Assembly: GCF_021130785.1 (NCBI RefSeq)
Contig: NW_025778954.1
Location: forward strand, 17,708-81,707
Length of the DNA stretch: 64,000 nucleotides
Direction of reading: 5' to 3'
Origin: Homalodisca vitripennis
Lineage: Eukaryota > Arthropoda > Insecta > Hemiptera > Cicadellidae
Shown piece by piece: positions 34,396 to 46,256 of this stretch. A program made the translations under genes and the position numbers. Numbering within the stretch: the stretch's first letter is position 1; each line of letters opens with the position of its first letter. Below the pieces are notes generated by a model that saw only the letters and a program-made list of their open reading frames with translations, made no database searches and had not been told where the DNA came from.

Positions 34396-36112
34396 CCAAC
34401 ATCTCACTGACTCGCCCGGATTGCTGTTTATAATAATATTAAGTTAGCTAATTAGCTAAAATATATATGGATTGTAATTATTTCTTAATATAGAATACTA
34501 AAATATATTATTTATAACATAATACCCCATATTTTGTAACGTAGCTAAGTTAAACCGACTCTTCCGGCACAAGTATATCGATTTATTTCAGGATAATTGA
34601 CGTCCTTTACTCAAGATAAATCCTGTGAGCTCTTTCCGTTAATATTAATTTATGTTATTACGAGTATAATAGCTGCTGGGCCGGGAACTTCTACAATCCC
34701 TGTACATTCAAATACATTTCTAAAACCTAAAAATAAATAAATTCAGTTTTTACCTTTTGGGTTTATTGCTGAAGTAACAGCAGCGATATTAAACGTTATA
34801 AAACTTTCAGTTTTTATTTGATTAATTATTATCTGGAGTTGTACTTGTGTGAGGCAGGTTCTTGGTCAATAGTTTATGTTTATCACCTTATATTTAAGTA
34901 TGTTTATGTGGACAATATTTCGTTTCGATACTAGAAAATCAATTTTCAGGATTAGGGCATTAGGACTAGGTTTCTCTAAATAAGTCTGGTCGCTTATAAC
35001 GTCAGCCGTCCTAAGTATAGTGTCAAATATATAACACCAGAGTGTTATGATAAATCAGTAATATCAGCTCTGAAGGTTAAGATTATTAATACACACATGA
35101 GACATTAGTTGGCTAAACTAATTATGCCTTACATAAATTGTAATGTTATAAATAGAATAAGCAATACATACACCACTTTAAAGTTTAAATTGTTCAATAC
35201 TCTTTATGGCGTTCACGTGAATGTTAATTTATTAATTACTGTTTACTATAATTTCTGTTTAAATACATTTCAGTTAAATATTTTATTTCTGTCTGTACTG
35301 CAATAATAAGTAATACGAGTAATACAGTGTGTCTCACATTTTCAGCACATCGAAAGGATCTTGGAAGCTATAAGATACGCAGCAAACATTAAATAGACAA
35401 AGTTCTGCGAAGTAACAAGATAAACAAATAAATTGTGGTGAAGCTTATTATTGGTTACGTCGTTCACTTGCTGCTCTCAAAAAATCAGTTTTGTAAATTT
35501 GTCACAGCTTTCTTATTAGTACTGGAAACTTATTCTAGTGTTTTAATATTAAAATGAAACATTTTTGAAGACCAGCAAGCAGGAGGCGTAGGGTTCGAGT
35601 CTAACTGTTTAAATACAACGATCCTTTTCGTACTTAATGGAAATAAAGCAGATATTTTACTGCCTACAAAAGTACCATTTATGTTATACTTACCGCGTAG
35701 TTTTCATGAAAACATTCATAAAATCCTGCTTTTTATGCTTGTGTGAAGGAAATTTTCAGTACGGATTGTTTACATTGACTTTACATTGGAATGCTGTTGG
35801 AAACTGTTTTAAATTATAGCAATGAGTATTATTCTAAATACTGAACCTAGAGCCTTCTCAAACGATATATATTGCAAATATTAAGCAATGAGTAATAAAT
35901 AATCTATTAGATTAGCAAAGCCTAATCGTAAAACAGTCTGGCACTTCGAAACTGGTCAATTGTTCCTTGTATCTAGTCCATGCTATACTGTAAAAACATT
36001 TATTATTTATTGAAACGCCATTCTCGCATACTTCTGTTGTTTACTGCCTCAAAAAATTTTCCAATGCAAAAAGGTTGGCAGGAAACTCGACATGTAGTCA
36101 TTCTGTTTTAAA
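34396..36112. other. Non-coding stretch after the satellite, copy 1
   Basis: No gene that I can support. Up to 35593 it is shared with copy 2. A GGGTTCGAGTCT word near 35591 resembles a tRNA B box, but no cloverleaf can be drawn. Confidence 0.5.
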
Positions 36113-36131
36113 CCCCCCCCCCCCCCCCCCC
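36113..36131. repeat. Poly-C run (19 C)
   Basis: Nineteen consecutive C's in AT-rich DNA. Length is likely unreliable in sequencing. Confidence 0.9.
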
Positions 36132-37100
36132 AACCAACATGGTTCTTTCTGTGTTACTTATCACAAGTCTGACAATATCCTACCATTCTAATTATTTACT
36201 GTAATATAATGATTGTGAATGTTTAGTGTAAGTGGGCCCAAGATGTGGTTTAATAATTTAAACGACTTTAATAATCCTATAAGGAGAGATGACAAACAAA
36301 CGACGTAATGAGTAATAAATATTGATTAAACTAATAGTTTTCTTTGAATCCTTGTGGAACTAATCTTATTAATGCAATATTATTCTAATTTTGATATGTT
36401 AAATTTAATTTTAACGTCCCTGTGTTGTAGAATGAATATCTTTACCCTGAGATACATTACCCATCCCTCGGTCGATAAATCTGTAATAAAATCCAAATAT
36501 CTATCAGTTTGGATCTGCTAACAAATATTTCTATAACTATTTAGATAGTTAAAGAAACTCGGCAGAGATTTTTCATACCTATTTAACACAGTTATACCAA
36601 ACATTAACTTCCTTAAGGTATCTGATTACAAAACTGACAATAAATAAAACTGCAAAAGTAATTTTTTTAATCTACAAGTTAAAAAAGTCAAAAAACAAAA
36701 TATTAGGCTATTTAAAGGCAAATCCAATCTATAAAGTTTTACCATAGAGTTAAGGATGATTGAGACAATATTTACAAAACACAAATACAGTCAGACAACT
36801 ACAAAACTTATATGGGGGAGATATTTATGTATTGTTTGTTAGTATTGTACTTCCTGAATAACTTATTTTGATGAAATATATGCAAGAAAAACTGAATATA
36901 TGAATACTAAGTGAGTGATCATTGCATTATTCCTAAACTTTTCACCAAGTAATCAAACTTTTGGTGGCTTAATGGACTTTAGGTCGAGGCTAGTCTACTT
37001 TATACGGTCTACACCAAATCCTCCACTGTTGGTCGGTACCACAACTTTACTCCTACTCCCGCTTTTTAGTTCACTGCTGAACTTCGTACATTTAGCAGAG
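36132..37100. other. AT-rich non-coding stretch
   Basis: No feature that I can support. Confidence 0.5.
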
Positions 37101-37491
37101 CATTGTTTGCCATAATCTTGTATTGTCCAAGTCTCTAAATACTTCTAAGAGAAATTATGTAAGCTGTTGAACTGAATTCGCATGACTGGTAAACCAAGTT
37201 TAGTGTATACAACTTAAACCTACCACTCCATGCTGTGCATTGTTTACCATAGTCTTGTATTGTCCAAGTCTCTAAATACTTCTAAGAGAAATCATGTAAG
37301 CTGTTGAACTGAATTCGCATGACTGGTAAACCAAGTTTAGTGTATACAACTTAAACCTACCACTCCATGCTGTGCATTGTTTACCATAATCTTGTATTGT
37401 CCAAGTTCAAGTCTTTAAGGTGTTGAACTAAGTTCGTATGACTGGTTAACCAAGTTTAGTGTATATAACTTAAACCCATCACTCCATGCTC
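37101..37491. repeat. 137-bp tandem repeat, about 2.8 units
   Basis: CATTGTTT(G/A)CCATA(A/G)TCTTG recurs at 37101, 37238 and 37375. The third unit has an internal deletion after TTGTCCAAGT. Units share GAATTCGCATGACTGGTAAA or close variants. Confidence 0.9.
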
Positions 37492-38035
37492 TAGTAGATG
37501 TTCTGAAACCTGGCCAAATGTTCAAACGGGTGGAGATTTGGGAAAAGCCGAGTCTAGATCAAGACAAGGCAGAATTACACGGGCATTGACTTCCTAAAGG
37601 CAATGTCAGCGAGTTCTAAAACATAATATAGGCCTGACGCCCAACACAACGCCGAACCCGAGAATTTGGGTGATGTCGCCACTAAGTCAAACTCCTGATC
37701 GAGGATGGTGGACACGGTAACACTTGTGCAATGGATTTTGAGTAACTTTACATGTTGATGTTCTATGACTGAAAAGGAAGAGGAAGATAAAAAATCGGCG
37801 CCTGCACAGAAAAGTTTTTAAACGACTTTAGCGTGACGCTACTCATGACCTCAAAAAGCTGTTTGACAGTGATTGAGGAATATTCTAAAGAACTTTTTGG
37901 ACGAAATGTTCATCTCAACGGAAAAGAGATACGAATTGAAGTGAACTATTGACTGCAAAAATCGTTGAAATGTGTGTATAATACAACACTTTATAAAGGA
38001 TAAAATTTTAATTTCAATACTAAAAGATTTACAAA
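37492..38035. other. GC-richer non-coding stretch
   Basis: More GC-rich than the flanks, at about 37500-37740. No open frame with a recognised domain. Probably part of an unrecognised repeat. Confidence 0.4.
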
Positions 38036-38039
38036 GAGT

Positions 38040-38140
38040 ATTCGCTCCGACAGGACTCGAATCAGGATTTACCACTTGCCGGATGTGCATGAGAGCCTAA
38101 CAAGGAAATTGGGAGATCCTGGGTTCACACCACGAACACA
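38040..38140. mobile_element. Possible tRNA-derived SINE remnant
   Basis: The minus strand reads CCTGATTCGAGTCCTG near 38046-38062, and the plus strand reads CCTGGGTTCACACCACG near 38118-38135. Both resemble RNA polymerase III B boxes. No complete cloverleaf can be drawn, so this is not a tRNA gene. A decayed SINE head is possible. Confidence 0.25.
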
Positions 38141-38164
38141 CAACAGTTCGTTTTTCAGTTCCCT

Positions 38165-38590
38165 GTTCTCACTTTGAAATGTATTTACCACTGGACACAA
38201 ATTAGTTATGTCTTCGTCTAGTTGTGTGTGTAACAAGCACACTTGACATCTTCCTCATTAACATGAGTTTGAACCTTGAATAATTGTGAATGAACCTCAC
38301 ACCCTTGTTCTCACGCTCCAATGTATCCACTGGACACAAATTTTTATGTCTTCGTCTAGTTGTGTTTGTAACAAGCACACTTGAGACCTTCCTCATTCAC
38401 ATGAGTTTGAACTATGAATAATTGTGAATGAACCTCACACCCTTGTTCTCACGCTCCAATGTATCCACTGGACACAAATTTTTATGTCTTCGTCTAGTTG
38501 TGTTTGTAACAAGCACACTTGAGACCTTCCTCATTAACATGAGTTTGAACCTTGAATAATTGTGAATGAACCTCATGCCATTGTTCTCGC
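38165..38590. repeat. 138-bp tandem repeat, about 3 units
   Basis: ATGTCTTCGTCTAGTTGTG recurs at 38208, 38346 and 38484, an exact 138-bp period. Adjacent blocks AACAAGCACACTTGA, ATGAGTTTGAAC and GAATAATTGTGAATGAACCT recur with it. The period is 46 codons, which gives repetitive minus-strand frames (38202-38396 and 38412-38672). A stop separates them, and I treat them as by-products. Confidence 0.9.
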
Positions 38591-39349
38591 GCTCCACTTC
38601 TAAAGACAGCGATATCTTGAAGTCAAGATGAGCTCTCGATCCCCACACACTTGACTGGCATGTATAAGACACCTGTAAAATTTAGTATTTTTCCGTAATC
38701 TTCGATCCGATCGTGAAAAACGTCCCTAATTAAACATTATAATACAGTGTATGACTTTCACCAAACTCACGGATAAGATATATCTAATTGCAGTTCTCAC
38801 AATAATGACATCTTGGATTTGAGTTTATCTGTTGATGTAAAATAAAGCAAAAATGTTTTCCAATACAATTTAGATAGGAAATTTTAAGCAATTTTTATTT
38901 ACAGTTAATATACGAGTTAGTTAAACGTTAAATAACGCTTTAATGTAGACGAATAGCAGGCTTTGACACGCGACGAACTATGATAAGATAAGCTATGGTC
39001 AGTCGTCGACCGATCGAGCGGCACTGACCGATAGACTGATCGATCGATTGACCCTGTAAGATGCTGCTTTTTGTAAACGTTGCAACTCAATAGCAAGTCA
39101 GTTATAAGATGATGTTATCACAAATGAATTTTACTGTACGTCTGTACTTATTTTTTATTGTGGATTGTTCACTGATTATTCATGTGCACGAGGTGTTCAC
39201 GGTAATGAGGGGGCTGGCCAAGGTATGACAAAAGGCGGATTGTTAGTGTATAATAATTGTGTTTTTCAATTACGTAGTGATCCGATTAATTCATTGTGTG
39301 AAAGTGTAATTAATAGTGTAACAAATGTAGTGTGTGCGTTTCGAGTACG
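38591..39349. other. Non-coding stretch with GATCGATCG-type words
   Basis: A CG-containing patch of GATCGA and GACCGAT words lies at about 39000-39050. No gene that I can support. Confidence 0.4.
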
Positions 39350-40440
39350 ATCTATCCAAAAGCGAAAACTTAAATCCAATTCTCAGTCCAATTTTGCTTC
39401 TAAATTATATCAATGACATTGGGTCATCACTAATGCACGGAAAGTTGTACAGTCTGCTGATGACACACCTCTCTGTTTCAGTGGAAAATCAAAATCTCTA
39501 TTGGATAAACAGACTTTTGTTGAAAACAATATTTCAGCAGCCTCATTCTCGAAACAAACTTTAAAATCCAATGTCATGAATTTTGTTCTGCGGACGGTAG
39601 ACTCAGAATTTGTCCTGCTGTCATTTTGGTAGATTAAATTCTGGAAGAAGTCTACAGAACTAAATTCCTTGTAATACACCTAGATCGAGGGTTGACATGG
39701 AATGATCACATCGACAACGTTACAGAAAAATATACTCTTCATTTATTTTTTGAAGTCTTTAGACAAGTATTGCGCTACTTAGGTTCTGATGACGGCGTGT
39801 AATGGCTTAATTTACCACCGCATTACGGAGTGGTATTATGTGGTGCCTATTTAAACAAAAAGTTGACGAGAGTGTTAAAATTAAAGAAGTAAGCCATTCG
39901 AATAATCGCTCATTTGAATATCACAGTCTTTTAGAGAAACCTTAAAAAACTTCGGCTGTTGACTCTGCCAAGTCTCTAAATTGTGCCAAACTCAATTCTG
40001 TATGTCTAAATGTGCCATAACAAGTGGCCAAGACAATCATTCGTATGAGAACAGAGGCAGAGGAAATATCGAACTGGTAAACACAGAAAGGTAGTTTATG
40101 AATATGTGCCCTGGTACGAATGTGTTCAGTTCTACATCAAGCTGCCCAATGTGATAAAGAATTCCGCGATACCCAATTTGCTAAAAACTAGTTTTAAACG
40201 CTTTTTAGCGTCACTAGCATTATATAATGGTATCGCGTTTTTGGTACTTGAATGGTAGATCACCCAATCAGGGATTGACTTCGGTGTTGTAGGTGCAACA
40301 TGTGTAAATGGGTGAAAGATGCATGAATGTTGAATGTATGAATGATGTAGTGAGAATGTACAAAATTATAGCTCTGAGCTCTAATTATTGTATGTTTAAA
40401 CATGGAAATCATGTCTCTGCAATAAACATTGATTGATTGA
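39350..40440 (+). pseudogene. 5'-truncated LINE with decayed RT C-terminus and TTGA tail
   Basis: Conceptual frames, shifting several times, give an RT segment ILSPILLLNYINDIG (palm), a degenerate ADDT catalytic box near 39458, and a KFL-x-I-x-LDRGLTWNDHI segment typical of LINE thumbs. The C-terminal region follows: KLTRVLKLKKAIRIIA, then VQFYIKLPNVIKNS. The element ends at 40417-40440 with CAATAAACA then (TTGA)n. Many stops and frameshifts, no function. Probably Jockey/CR1 group. Confidence 0.75.
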
Positions 40441-43400
40441 TTGAAATTGCAACTGCCAATCGCTTAAACCTTCAATTATTTCATCTTATTTACATTATCT
40501 GCAGCATTTTTTTAAATCATCAACTGTGCTAGCTGGCAGTGTTTCGCTTATCAGGTCATCAAATTTTATTAATTTAGATAAGACTTTATTAAAATTGTGA
40601 CTGGGCCTTAAACTAAATTTCATATAGATAAGAATTCCCTATATGCTTTGTGGAAACTTATTTTTGCACATATTCTAGGTTTGTATTCTGATCAGTCTGA
40701 GTTGTTATAATATTCCGTAATGCAGTGTTTTACATTACGAATACAAGGCTCAACGTAATTACAACTGGCTTTGTGAGCTAATGTCCTGCGATGCAGCTGT
40801 AACACTTTTTACAGTAAAAACAAGTAAAATTTGCGGTATTGCCAGATATAGTTGTTTTAGATACACAAACATTGTTGAACGTAATATACTTCGGCTTATT
40901 TACAAGATTTGTATTCACTTGAGAGACTTAACCATTTGAGTTTACGTATAGAATCGGTTATTCCTTGGATATTACATTTTCGACAATCTTTCATTCTGCG
41001 TGGTGGCCCAATTAAGTCTAGAAACAAAAGGTCCACATTACTGCTGACCTGTATGGTCACTAATTCGCTCTGATACTTTTCCTGGGAAGTATTTATATTT
41101 TTAATAAGTTCATACGTATAACTTGTTGTTTAATAAGTTCATTTAGATATTTGGTATACAAAATATTTGAAGACCTTGTGCTGAGTTGTTGCGATACCTG
41201 GATGATCTTCAATTTGATGATCTGTAAAACTTCATAAACTAAATCTACCAACCCTCTTGGTAAAAGTATACGACCCTTACTTGCAATGTTATTTTTTACA
41301 TTACTATAAATCTTCTTAAATATTATCATAAATTCATCATCATAATTGTGATACTTTTCTAATTCCTCAGATGCTATGGAAAAAAGTGATAAAAGGAAAA
41401 TTAATTAATTTTGGTTAATAAAAACCACTAATATTTTGTACTATTTAAATTGAAATATACATTTAAATATATTAAATGATACTTTACATGAATACTACTG
41501 GATATGCCAATTTATGAAGTAAGCTTGGTGATGTCACAAACTGATAGAATGTTTACTGTACGTCTACCACCTTCAGCTGATACAGTATGAACTTAATCAA
41601 TGCCTTTTATCTCTTTTTAGTAGGAAATTTGTCCAGGATATTTCCTAGCTTGCCTCCAAACTCTTCCTGTTCAGTTAAGGATCCAATAAGCTGATCCTGT
41701 GACATAACTTACTGTTCATATTTATCTTTGACACAACTTCACTGAATTAGTTCGGTTGGACATCTAACATGAAAGCTGATACGACATTACTGAAAATATT
41801 TAACTGCTTTAATTCAGATCAGAGTTCATGATGGGTTTTTTTTGTCGCGCGTTGGAATAAATATAAATAATATAATTTTATTTTCCACCAAATATAAATT
41901 CGATAGATTAATATTTTGTGCCCTAAAGTCCACGAATTACTGCGGAAGAGGTTCCAATCCGATATAATTTGTGCAATCAAAGATGATCAGACCAATCGGT
42001 GGCCAAGAGGCAGATTGCCAAAACACTACCAAATAGTGCTGTTCTCTGGACGACTGGCCATATATGTCAGAACCCTTTAGCGTAGGGAATTGGATAGTAT
42101 CTAACGTTCAGTTGGAAACATAACATGAACATTAACTTGTTATCTGAGATATATCGTGGACAGATTCGTTACAGGCAAATGTTATTTCTAGTAATACTAA
42201 TAGTAATTGAACATGCGTTTTTTTCACGATTCCTAATACGGCTAAACTGTTTAATATTTTTTGTTCTTATTATTTAAACTTTTATTGTCATATCCTAAAA
42301 TTCTCTATGTATACTAACGATGCAATAACAGATTTTGTTAAATTTTTAACACACGGCTAAAAATTTATTGTAGTTCCTTATTTATACGCATCTGACTGAA
42401 GTATAGTCTGCATAATTTAACAGAATAATAAATAATTGAGTTTACACGAAATTTACCGTTGGAAAATGATATTAAAATAAATACATGAATATATATACGA
42501 GTATATGAATAGAAAATGTTAACACTTTATATAAAATAATTTGCAACCGTGAAATCTTATATTGCATTTAAAAGTGTAAGATTTAATTTTGTGAGAATTA
42601 TCTTTCAAAGTTTGAATGTTAATAATTTAAGATTTGATAGCTGTAAATTCTGAACTGTTTCCAGTTTCTAATGTTAAGATTACTTTCCCATGCAATCATA
42701 TTAATAGACTAATTTTACAGCGTTTCTTATCTCATTTCTCTTAAATCATAACAAACGTAATATAAAATCACATAAACATCCAATAGTGTTTTAATGAAGT
42801 CCACCTTTCAATAAAATTTTAAGAGGTTGCAATAATTGGCTCATTTAAGATCCCAATAGCAAGCATGAAGTTACATTGTCTCTTAACTATCTCTTTACAT
42901 TAGTAATGTTTTTTATGTATAGGGGATATATAAATAATGCTAAAACATCTACAATAGGCCACATTTCATGCAATAGAGGAATGCTGTGTAGTATTATAAA
43001 GTTCAAATAAGAGTATGATAACAAGTAACAACACTAGCATAAGTTAGAAAGTAGGATTTAAGGTTAAGGTTATGTGTAAAGAGGAGTAAGTAGAATTTAA
43101 GGTCTATACCTAGAATAAGGAGTTATGATTATCATTATACACTAAGAGGTTAATCTATACAAACTGATGCTTTTAAATTAATCTGAATGCATTTTTACTG
43201 TCGATTCAGACTGCTGTAAGTTCAAAATACACCGATGGTGTTGTCTCAAGACAGGATGACTTTCAGGAGTTACCTCATTTCCTCGTAAACTTGGGCCATA
43301 CAATTGTAAAAACTAACTTTACTGATACTTGAAAGTGGTGGATCTGAAGTCAGTGCGACTGTGTGTTGGATGTATGTAGGTATAATTGTAAGTCTGAATG

Positions 43401-45247
43401 TGTGAATGTCTCGATTAAGGGACTTCCTATTGAATTGAGAAATCTGTTGACAACTGTGATACAATTTACATTTTTAATATAAAAATAATGATAATAATAA
43501 GAGATTATTATTTTTGGTAAGAACGATTTTGATGCTTGCCAAACTACTATGGAACTCAATAAACTTGAAACAACAAAACTAAGAACTTCACTAAGTAAGA
43601 CGGCTTCTATGTGCGTCCTTTAGCTGTTTTGTTTCATTCAAATGGAATAATTGGATGGGAGTGAGAAAGTCAATATGGCCTTGTCGAAACTTATAATTAC
43701 ACTTTGAGCTTCTGGACTTGCGCTGATAAGTTTATCAGATTGTTTCTGTCTGATACGGAAAATGTGTGTGAATTTAAAGAGAAGGAATATAGTTAAATAG
43801 TTAAGTGAAAATAAACGAATTGATTGTTTTAGTTTATAGTTCAAACAAATAATTACAGTTACTGACGCCATGAGGTATGCATTAATCTATCGTCTCAATT
43901 GTTTAATTATGTGTCCTAAATTCTTTGTGACAGAAGAATTACTGTAGTAATAATGTATTCTGTTAGAGAATTTAATGTTTTATATATAATTTCAAAACAA
44001 GTCCATATAGGTAAATCTTGCTTAAAATTCACAACATTAACAACAAAATAAGTAGGACATAAAATTTATATTCTGTATTAAAATAAAAATTATACAAATT
44101 GTACGTTATGCTCTTGTATTTATAGGCAATTAAGTAATTGCCAAGGAATAACCTTCAAAAAGTTGCTCAGGTCTAGATTCGTTTGTAAAATGCGTATTAC
44201 AACAACATAAAATATCATTTACTGGGCACCAGTTACCATTAGGATTGTCATTGTAGAAAAAATAGCAAAATTATTCATCGAAAATAAATTATATAAATGA
44301 AACACAATTTAAATTTCATAATATATCATAACTGAATAAATACTTAGTTCAAAATGTTGTAATTGCTTAAGAGCATTATCTTAATTTCTGGGTTAATATC
44401 AAAATGCTATTGTATTCCACCCACATAACATAAACTAGATCACCTCTCCAATAATAACTTAAATCAGTAATATAATTCAAGTACCTTATCTTATCCAAGG
44501 TAAGATGAAGGAATGGCTTTGTAAAACAAAAGAGTTCATTCATTCACTGCTGTTTATAAAATATAATAAGTCATCATTAAATTGTAATGTTCCTTTATCA
44601 ACACAAACTAAATCAGTGTACGCGAAGTCCGATTATACCAGATGTCCCATGAAAACTATATACCAGAAAATTCTATGTATTTCTATATCGCCTTCAGACT
44701 GGGCATATAAAATTTTCAGTGACTCTACTATGTATTTATGCATATATGTATATCTGGTCTCTGCTATGTATTCCGGTAGTGTTCTATACCCTCCGACTTG
44801 TTATTTTCTCGTGCAATAAAAGAATTGTATATCTCTATCTATCTAGATAGTTCTCACTACCCATTCGTACCACCATGGTTACAAACCCTGACTTTGGCGC
44901 ATCTTCAATATTCTGTCACCCCAAAATCTGCGAAGAAGACAGTTCTTAAGGTGCAGCTGAATATTTCAGCTTCATATCTTAGCTGAAAAACGGTTTCTAT
45001 ATTTCATTTTTATTTTTAAACATGGGAAATCTGGCGTTGGAGGAACTTTCCTATACGCAGATTACATTTTTTTCGGAAAATTTACTAAGGCCGCCACACT
45101 TGTACGGGGGTGGGCGGCGGTACATGATGAGGCCGGCCAAATATCTTCTCCGGAGCCCGCTAATCCTGAGTACGGCCCTGCTCTTAGAAAAGGGGCTCTC
45201 ATATCTTACCATAAATCAACATGATGTTATATAATAGTCCTTCAGGC
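40441..45247. other. Long non-coding stretch
   Basis: No gene that I can support. Frames near 41093-41329, 43270-43559, 43638-43871 and 44505-44986 lack domains or clear splice sites. A GC-rich patch at about 45080-45180 (CCGCCACACTTG and GGGCGGCGG words) is a compositional outlier, probably from an unrecognised repeat. Confidence 0.45.
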
Positions 45248-45856
45248 TCAGTCAGAAAAAGTAGGTAGATTTTCTAGCAATTTAGAGATATATTTATTCT
45301 CAGTTGTCTTGAAAACCGCTTGAGATACAACCAAAATTGAAATTAAAATTTCTTTTTGAAATGTTATAAGCGTTTCCAAATCAATTTTACTTAGGTTAAC
45401 AAACATCGGAGTTGAATTTTTCAGTTTAGAATAGCAGCTATATTGAAACAAAATGTAGTATAAAACTGGCCGAGAAATATACCCGAGATATTTATATTTA
45501 AGTTTCAACTTGGTTGTGATCTTTTTGGAACAGTCATTATTTCCACATTATTTTTTAAAAGGTGGTTTTTGGGTTCTAGAGATCATGTTCGGTGATGATA
45601 TGCGGAAAAGTTGTAGTCCTGCCATTCGGAACATAAAATTGCAATTGGCTGATTTAATATATAAGTCATACTCAAATATAGACACGTAAAAAGAACTATA
45701 GCGGCCTATTCCTAAATTTTCCACCTCTGGTTTGCTGGTTAACGACTCCAATGAGTCGTCGTTTCTGATAGGTATGTAGTTCGACTGTTCTGATGATGTT
45801 TTTTGATAGTACAACCACGATGAGGTGCAGCTAACCCAACCCTCATATGAGGACAA
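45248..45856 (-). pseudogene. ~200-codon minus-strand frame with one in-frame TAA, unknown
   Basis: A frame from 45856 down to 45548 (102 codons) ends in TAA. The identical phase then continues open to 45248, giving about 200 codons with a single interruption. The second half starts with a Cys-containing stretch and is rich in Leu, Tyr and Lys. I do not recognise a family. The length with only one stop, in AT-rich DNA, suggests a recently disabled gene or transposon frame, or a misread base. There are no obvious splice sites that would remove the stop. Confidence 0.35.
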
Positions 45857-46082
45857 CTAAAGAACTTAATATTTAGAACTCAAACCCCCTTCAGTCGGAT
45901 GCCACATAATCAAAGATATCAGGCCAACTTTCGATTTGAACAGGTCATTCTACATTTTCACTGGAATCGGTATTGGTTTTTATTTCGGTTTTGATTGCTC
46001 AACAAGAAATAATTCACAAATAATCACACATGGATGGCGTTACTTAATTAAGTGTTGTTCCCTTAGTTAAAAGTTGATTCAA
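45857..46082. other. Non-coding, nothing recognised
   Basis: No feature that I can support. Confidence 0.4.
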
Positions 46083-46256
46083 GTTACGCTACATAATTAT
46101 TATTTGACAGGTTATCAATTATTATTCATTGTTCTCAACAGAAACGGCAGAACACAAATGTTACGGTACATAAATATTATTTGAAAGGTTACTCATTGTT
46201 CTCAACAGAAACAGCGGAACACAAATGTAACGGTACATAAATATTATTTGACAGCT
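46083..46256. repeat. 67-bp tandem repeat, about 2.6 units
   Basis: CATTGTTCTCAACAGAAAC recurs at 46127 and 46194. ACATAA(A/T)TATTATTTGA(A/C)AG closes each unit, and a partial unit precedes them. Confidence 0.85.

Larger units (their letters stand above)
22347..35593. repeat. Large duplicated block, copy 1
   Basis: From AAATTTGTAAATATTAAG at 22347 this block is nearly identical to 50722-64000. The offset is 28,375 at the start. It then changes only by single-base indels and microsatellite lengths (28,374 in the middle, 28,390 after the first TA tract, 28,407 near 35.1 kb). It covers most of the Helitron, the Penelope-like fragment, the LINE, the 130-bp satellite and about 1.2 kb of flanking DNA. 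35593 is only the point that pairs with the end of the window; the true block probably extends to 50721. Confidence 0.95.

Noticed and set aside
22347..35593. Second block as a new Helitron insertion
   Set aside because: The copied block starts 2.1 kb inside the Helitron and continues at least 5.9 kb past its CTAG end, so Helitron transposition from its own termini does not explain it.
35560..35625. tRNA gene suggested by GGGTTCGAGTCT
   Set aside because: The flanking bases do not form a T stem or acceptor stem and no A box is present.
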